From the NCBI RefSeq assembly GCF_002994745.2, contig NC_037092.1, positions 2,329,501-2,393,500 on the forward strand: a stretch of DNA of 64,000 nucleotides, given 5' to 3'. Source of the stretch: Rosa chinensis (lineage: Eukaryota > Streptophyta > Magnoliopsida > Rosales > Rosaceae). A program made the translations under genes and the position numbers. A model generated the notes under the pieces. It was not told where the DNA came from, did no database searches, and was given only the letters and a program-made list of their open reading frames with translations. Position 1 is the first letter of the stretch. Each line of letters opens with the position of its first letter. Below, in pieces: positions 57,675 to 64,000 of the stretch.

Positions 57675-59134
57675 AATGTTAAATGAACAAATGAGTTATG
57701 TATAGCGATTGACAACTCTATATATAGTACCATACTTAATAAATGGAGATAGAATCCAAAGCACATTATGATTTAAGATTTAGGGTTTACGGATACGTTC
57801 TTGCTAAATGGAGTACGAATACCATTTTCAGGCCAAAGGGTTGCTATAAAGATAAATATTTGCACCATTTGCTGTGAAAACATTACTTATATTGCTATCA
57901 ACTTTAAAAATGACATCAATCATTACATACATATTTTTGAGTTTTTATTAACATTGTTAGCAAGTCATTATAAACTCGAAAATTAATATTATTTTCAGAC
58001 TCACATAAAAAATGTACATAAATGCACACTGATTTTTCTGAAGTATCCCTAACGCTGCCATTTTCTTGGTGATTACCATTGGATTAAAATCTCAATTGAA
58101 GTACTTTATCCTTCTAAAACTAATACTAAACATTGAATTTTAGTTTCAAGCAATTGGTGACCATGGATTTTCATTAAATATACAAACATAAGGCATTGTG
58201 TTGTGTATATAAAGAATTGAATGCTCAAAGAAACAAAGAGACGAGAGAAATTTTAGATAATTAAATATGAAACCTAGCCTGGAGCTTTGCGAAGCTTCTG
58301 GAGTTGGTGATGTAGTAGGAAGAATTTGTTCTATCACAAATTGGTTCTGGTGTTGGATATAAATGATGCCTGTACATATAGTACCTCAGCGTACATAGCT
58401 TATAAATAGTACCACCTATTTTAAGGGGTCCCTATCCTGCAAATTAAATTTCTCCTCTATATATCGTATATTAAATTATCTCAACAACCGTTTGGTTAAA
58501 ACCATAAATTTTACACACAGTGTTTGAATGGAGGTGGTACCTCATTTCAGTGTTCTTCAAATTTCACAGTGTAGTAAATATTAGGATGATTGTATCGTAC
58601 ATTGACAGGCCTGCACTGCTATAATATGAATTCAAATGACCTCACACATATGGAGAAGTAGATAGAAATCTGTATCTGGTTAAGTCGAAATTGAAGACCT
58701 CTCTGAACTTCATCTGCTTGCCATTTCAAATCACAATCATTGCGAGCTGCAAAATGCAGATACCTTTATACATTTGCATTCGTACGTAGTGAATATGCAG
58801 TAAGGCAGTAAGGCTCTTCCGATTTTACAGTCAAAATGTACATTAACTGGAAAGCAATCATGCATCTTAGCATTCCTAGCTAGCTAGTTCTAGCAGTAAC
58901 AGGAAATGTCTGTGTTAGATAAATACGCCTTTTTGCATAGTTTCTACAGCTAGGTAGATTGCTGAAATTTAAAAGGACGATGATTAAAGGTCGGACGAGC
59001 TAGATCAAGAGGTAGTGAATAGCTATATGGTACACCTTTTTGGTCAACTACATAAACGATGTTACTCTGAGTCTCGGACCAAAAAAAAAAAAAAACATGT
59101 TGCCAATGTAATTAAACGCACATAATGAATTACT
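57675..59134. other. Intergenic, no gene recognised
   Basis: AT-rich sequence between two LINE derivatives. No coding region, RNA gene or bounded repeat recognised. Confidence 0.45.
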
Positions 59135-59150
59135 AACAAATTGAGCTAAA

Positions 59151-60115
59151 AACACTTTCATTGTCGGTCAAGCCGTAACACTTGTCTCCTCCTTCCAACT
59201 GCGCCGCGACCTACTCAGACCTATACTAAAACCCTAGCGTGCCTCCGCGACCTACTCTCTTCTTTAATTGACCTTCTTGCTCATCCGACTGTACGCCGCC
59301 ATGCCAAGCGGGCCTCTGGCTTTGCCGGTATGCGCCGTGTGGTCGGACATGACTAGTTTTTTCTAGGATGCATCTGGATGATGATCAAGACCTGGATTCG
59401 GTTTGGTGATCAGATCGATTTCGATTTGGTTACGGGCTGGAGAGGGGATTGGAAGCTTTTGGCGACTGCAAGAAGCTTGAGGGGTGCAATCTGATGGGAT
59501 CTCAATTTGGCAGAGGATATGCTCAAATGCAGATGGGGTGGCTGTGTGGATTGGTTATGGCAACGAGATGAGTCTGGTTCGGCTGGGTCGATGTGCGTTG
59601 GTGGGGTGGTCACCCGGTGTGCAACGGAGACGGCAACTTCGATGGCTACTAGTGGCGGCTTCGACGGTGATTTGCTCGTCACTAGGGTTCTGGGCTGATC
59701 CTGGTGGTTGGGTCTGGGTGCTTGGGCTTTGTCCTTGGGCCAGGTCTAGTGGTCATGTTGGTTGGACCCCTTGTTTTAGTTTTCTTGCCTAGCCTTTTCT
59801 AGCGGACTGGCTTCTGTTTATTCTAGCTTTTTCTAGTTTAGTCTGTCACATGGATTTTGGTCTTTGTCGGCTTAATTCTTAGTTTTTCTAGTTGTACACC
59901 AATTAAGGTCTCTAGGCGACTAGATTTACTATTTTAGGAGAGTTAAGTTGTGAGGGTTTGAGTCCTTTGATTTTTAGGCTGGAATAAGTGAGCTCATTTT
60001 GTTTATAATGAGGGTACCTGTCATACTGCTTGGTGGGTTGTGCTATTTATGATTTTGGTGTGAGACAGCATATGATGTACGTGCCTTCTAGCCATGGATA
60101 AATTAAAACAACAAC
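59151..60115 (+). mobile_element. Internally deleted LINE derivative 2
   Basis: A 16-bp TSD AACAAATTGAGCTAAA (59135-59150 and 60116-60131) bounds a 965-bp plus-strand copy ending in an AAC-rich tail. Its last 250 bp match the 3' UTR of derivative 1 by eye (TCTAGTTGTACA, TCTAGGCGACTAG, TGAGACAGCATATGATGTAC, GCCATGGATAA). The 5' two-thirds are GC-richer with no LINE ORF recognised; they may be a 5' UTR/ORF1 remnant or foreign sequence. Confidence 0.8.
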
Positions 60116-60131
60116 AACAAATTGAGCTAAA

Positions 60132-60890
60132 TGATCGATGGAGGAGGAGCACCAAGTATTAGCGTTATTAGAGTACATTATCATATACAAAGTATTTCAG
60201 TAGGCAACCATATATGATCACGTAGTGAATTAAGGATCAGTGGGGATGATAGGTGTCTCTTTCATAAACCCAACATACACAGAAGCAAAAATCATTCTGA
60301 AAGCAACTAACATTAATCTGAAATTGCATAAACCATAATTCTTGACTTTCAAAAGTCGAATTAACACCTCTTGGAGCAGAAACACTAGATGGAATGCAGC
60401 TATGGAATTACCACCCCAGGCTTCGATCTTACATACAGTTATGAAATTACCACCCTAGGAACAAAAGTAAACCCTAAAATCCCAACCCTAACCCTAATTA
60501 GGACCTACGACAAAAACAGTAGCGGAACATAGTTATTCTAACTTTGTAATTAACAATTAACCACACTAAGGCCTGAGTTCACTTTGATCTTTTTGTTAGG
60601 GGAAGTCAATACCCGAACCCACTACCCTTGTGGGGTGGTGAATCGCTTCTTAGACCATGCCTCAACAAAACACCAACCAACAAGGATATTTTAAGGTGCG
60701 TTCTTGACTCTTCCCTAATTAGTCCTCAATTACTCAGTAAACCACATCATTCTTGTTTCCTTCTTCCCTTTCCCACTGCAATTGAAAAAAAAAAAAAAAA
60801 GACATGATATTGTTAGAGAAAGGGAAAAGAAAATTTCCAGGGCAATATATCAAAGATACAATTGCTAGTGAGCTCACCTTATGTAAGGAA
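60132..60890. other. Downstream region of the HD-ZIP IV gene
   Basis: AT-rich and non-coding as far as can be seen. The part adjacent to 60900 should include the 3' UTR of the minus-strand gene. Confidence 0.5.
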
Positions 60891-60899
60891 ATTCCAGGA

Positions 60900-63800
60900 T
60901 CATGGGTTCTGATCACATGTGACCGCACCTCTAATCCGCTCAACAGTGCACTTAATCAGATTGTTAACAGTGGCCACAGATCCAAGCGAGAGTTTTGCAG
61001 TAGGAACTGAATCAACTAGGATCTGAAAGGCTACTGTCAGTAGAGATCCACCAGAACCAACATCAAGAATTCCTCCAGCTCCTCCGGCAGGAGGCCCATC
61101 AGGTAGGATAGCAAAACCCGATGGCAGAAGTGCAACATAATCAGGGTCACCCCCACTCAACACGACATTCATGGCCACAATATCGACTGGAGCATATATC
61201 ACATACGACCCTGTTGAATCTGTGCAGCTCTCCTGGAGTATCAGCATGTTGCTTTGACTAGAATTTGCACTCTACAACACCAATTTGAGTTTCAACATTA
61301 CTAAGTAACTATAGTCACAGGCCACATACAAGACAGTATATTTTAGACCACATCAGTGAATGCACAATATTGTTTTGTGCATGGTTCACTAATGTGGTCT
61401 AAAACATATACCCCCTCCAACACTACTTTTTGATAGAAATAGCTTAAAACTTACATTTACACGCAATAAGGAGACACAGTTACCAGGATCACGACCGTTC
61501 GCTATGTGTGCCATCTCTTGCACTAGGCCACCATTTGAAAGGATATCCCACTGAAAAATTATAATGACAATCACACATTACATGTGCATACATATGAGCA
61601 ATGCAGACCCTCATGTTTAAAATGCAGAAATTAGGTTAAGGTGTCTATTTATGTACCTCACTCCGAGAATTCTCATCTCGAAGGAAATCAAAGACTCTCT
61701 TGGGAGGAACTGGAAGCCAGAAGGAAGTTGCAGCACTTAGAACAATGCCAGGAGGCCTTCCAGGATCATCCATGCTTTTCCTGGTCATGACCCTCACATC
61801 ATCAGAGCCTGTTGCTGACAATGTCGTCCACGCGTGTGCCGTAGAAGCACCTACGCCAGTGCAAAAGCTCAACACCATCCTCTGCGCGAGCTTCAACATA
61901 CTTTTCCTCCCTTCTGCACTAGTTATGACTATTAACATCACAGAAATGATCAAGTTAAGGGAGCAGTATGATCATGTTGGATGTATTGATGACAATTTAC
62001 CAAATTGAAATTAATTTATAAATGTCATGTACCACAGAGATCTCCAGCCGGAATATTGTTGGCCAATGAACTTGCAAGACGTTCACATTGTCTATCGAGT
62101 GCAGCAACCCAACGCTTGGCTCCAAATGCAAGACCAGAGTTTACTAGTGGTCTGTAAATGTTGTGAACCGCTCTATCATCCACTTCTACGTGTTCCACCC
62201 ATACAACCTAAATCAAAACCACATATATTTAACCATGATTGAGTACACTTCCATTAGTTAAGAAAATGAATAATTGTAAAACATGGACTACAACTGGTTT
62301 AGTAAGGGTGAAATCAACATTACCTTGGAGTAACCATTAGGCAATTCTTGGATTAAGCAACCGGATGGCCTTCTACGACTTCTTGAAATTGAACTTGGGC
62401 GTAAATTATCCAAGGAAACATCAACCACTGCCCAAGTTCCATCAGTATGCTGCTTACAGTACCTTACAAAGTAGTTCTCACGAGTTGGAACAAGCGGTGA
62501 GGGAACTTGGAACTCAGCTGACATCTTGAACAAAATAAAGGAAAAAAAAATAGTATTAGAGTATTATATATGTATGTTTTGAGGAGGCTATGCAAATTAC
62601 AGAAATGATCCATTTCAAATTTAGAGACATTTTGTTCATACCACTTGCAAGGCTCCGTTGTAGTTTCCAGCTACTCCGGTTGATAGGATGTCAAGGGTCA
62701 TTGCTCTTGAAACAATACCACAGAACACAGTAGACCATTGGTTCTGAAACACATGACAAATTCAGAGACTAGTTTAATTAATGTAAAGTATAAGATTAAG
62801 AAAAAAGAACTAATATAATTACCACATCCATAAGAATCTCAACAAGGTTAACGTGATTCATGATGACCAATGCTGATTCTCTTGAAGCTTCAGATTTTAA
62901 GCCCAATGGTTTAGGGCCAATACCCCTAGGAAACGTCCTCAAGTATTCGTCTTCATTTAGAATATCATGATGAGTTGATGAGCTGTTGTCATGAGCAGGA
63001 ACCCATAAAGGGTCTCCAGCCTGAGCCATTCTAATGAGTTCTTCCATGGCTGCCACAGCAAGCTCAACAATCAAGGGCTTGTCAGCATCAGTAGGCACTG
63101 AAACTGATCTGAGAAGGTCACCAGATCCATACATTTCTCCTACATAACCAGACTGTGAAGCCCCAAAACTGCCAACCGCGAGATCAAGGGAGCGGGAAGG
63201 CCCTTGAGAAGATGAAAGGTGAGAGAATGAGCTTGACATAGGCTTGCCAACGTATTTGGCGGCAATTGAAGATATCCTATCAATCTGCATCAAGCAATCA
63301 CAAAATTCATGAACATACATACATACATAAAAAAAAATTTGTTAGTATAATTACAGCTACTTTCAAAAGCTTATTTTGTTAGAATGTAGGCTGAAAATTG
63401 TTTGACTTTGTTTGATTTGTAACAATGATGGCCTACCTCTTCACGTAAACGAGCATTTTCGATCCTCAAATGTTGCTCATCAAAGGACATCTCACCAAGA
63501 GCAGCCGGACCTCCACAGTTGGGGCATGTGGCATTGCTGAGGGCTTCCTTGTATCGATTGTTCTCAGCACGAAGCTTGTCATTTTCGTTTTTCAAAATCG
63601 AATTCTCATGCCGTTCGTGTTGAGCCTATCATGAACACATAAGTGGGGGTAAGAGTATTAGTCATCATCCGTGTCAAAATTGATATATCACAAAATAATC
63701 AAAAGATATATTATTGGAGCTTAATCTGTGTAGAGGTTGCATCAATTACTTAATTACTACAAAGTCAAAAGACAATAGCGATAATGCCTGAACACAGAAT

Positions 63801-64000
63801 TAACTAGAAGTGGGTTCATAAGACCATTAATTTGGAAGTAAATGACTTTTAGAAAGAGTCTAAATTAATTTCGGGGAGTTACCTTCATTTGGGTTCGCTT
63901 ATTTTGAAACCAGAATTTGACTTGCAAAGGCTCTAACCCTAGCTCACGGCTCAGCTCCTTTCTCTGCTTGTCATCTGGGTGCGGACACTCCTTGAAGAAT
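60900..64000 (-). CDS. HDG2: HD-ZIP class IV homeodomain-START transcription factor, 5' part outside window
   Basis: Nine minus-strand coding exons join in frame: 64000-63883 (open at the edge), 63625-63437, 63284-62823, 62743-62642, 62524-62324, 62207-62033, 61928-61657, 61550-61455 and 61271-60900, giving about 662 codons. The first carries the second half of a homeodomain ([31 protein letters not shown], helix 3). Next is the leucine-zipper-loop-zipper with its CPNCGG loop. A START domain begins near [20 protein letters not shown], and the HD-SAD C-terminal domain ends [16 protein letters not shown]. These factors bind L1 boxes and specify epidermis, cuticle and stomatal or trichome fate. 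[15 protein letters not shown] places it with ATML1/PDF2/HDG2. [17 protein letters not shown] leads me to prefer HDG2, with moderate confidence for the symbol. Confidence 0.92.
61341..61404. repeat. Long hairpin in the last intron of the HD-ZIP IV gene
   Basis: The arms TTTTAGACCACAT...AGTGAA...TGCACAA and TTGTGCA...TTCACT...ATGTGGTCTAAAA pair over about 26 bases with a few bulges and a short loop. It lies in the intron between 61271 and 61455. It could be a tiny foldback element or an RNA structural element; no TSD was found. Confidence 0.75.

Noticed and set aside
59484..59792. Open frames of 60-100 codons in the second LINE derivative
   Set aside because: Gly/Trp/Leu-rich composition from GT-rich DNA, no LINE or host domain recognised.

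Overview
The window is nuclear DNA of a flowering plant. It has multi-exon genes with GT-AG introns, a chloroplast-targeted transporter, an HD-ZIP class IV regulator, F-box/FBD relatives and dense plant-type transposons. Protein and repeat style fit a eudicot, plausibly Rosaceae, but the family is an inference and no species can be named from the sequence alone. There is no bacterial, organellar or CRISPR content.

Three host genes look intact. (1) A glucose-6-phosphate/phosphate translocator (GPT-like, minus strand, 5883-8283) has five coding exons that join to an open frame of 400 residues. (2) A PCF11/PCFS4-like pre-mRNA 3'-end processing factor (plus strand, 40787-45916) has seven coding exons and 948 residues. 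(3) An HD-ZIP IV homeodomain-START regulator of the ATML1/PDF2/HDG2 group (minus strand, 60900 to the window edge) lacks its N-terminal part because it runs off the window. Two F-box relatives look broken: an F-box/LRR/FBD gene (minus, 21478-23003) with a degenerate copy of its last exon beside it, and a second F-box gene (plus, 38535-39500).

Most of the rest is transposon, and many insertions can be bounded to the base by target-site duplications (TSDs). In order: a degraded Copia element A (1-5395, 5' LTR outside the window); gag-less Copia B (11339-17281, minus, 344-bp LTRs); a 3.5-kb solo LTR (17442-20935, TSD TAGCT); a LINE (23951-35236, 15-bp TSD) split at its ORF1/ORF2 junction by a CACTA transposon (25094-30923, TSD AAT) that carries pieces of an LRR-malectin receptor kinase gene; a Mutator-like long-TIR element (35587-37268, 9-bp TSD); a LINE 3' fragment (about 39540-39720); a three-level nest at 49063-56720 (Mutator-like TIR element, then Copia C with TSD AGTAC, then a hAT-like MITE with TSD GCTGCAGC); and two internally deleted LINE derivatives (56844-57661 and 59151-60115) with related 3' ends.

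The most unusual signal is in the Copia elements. Each carries several short RNA-hairpin units, mainly in the leader between LTR and gag. Sequence differs between elements, but within each element the loops are nearly constant while stem bases change in compensating pairs. In B and C the base run directly after the 5' LTR resembles the complement of a tRNA-Ile anticodon arm rather than of a tRNA 3' end, with C opposite the wobble position. Together these suggest structured leaders and half-tRNA priming. Both are inferences that need comparative testing.
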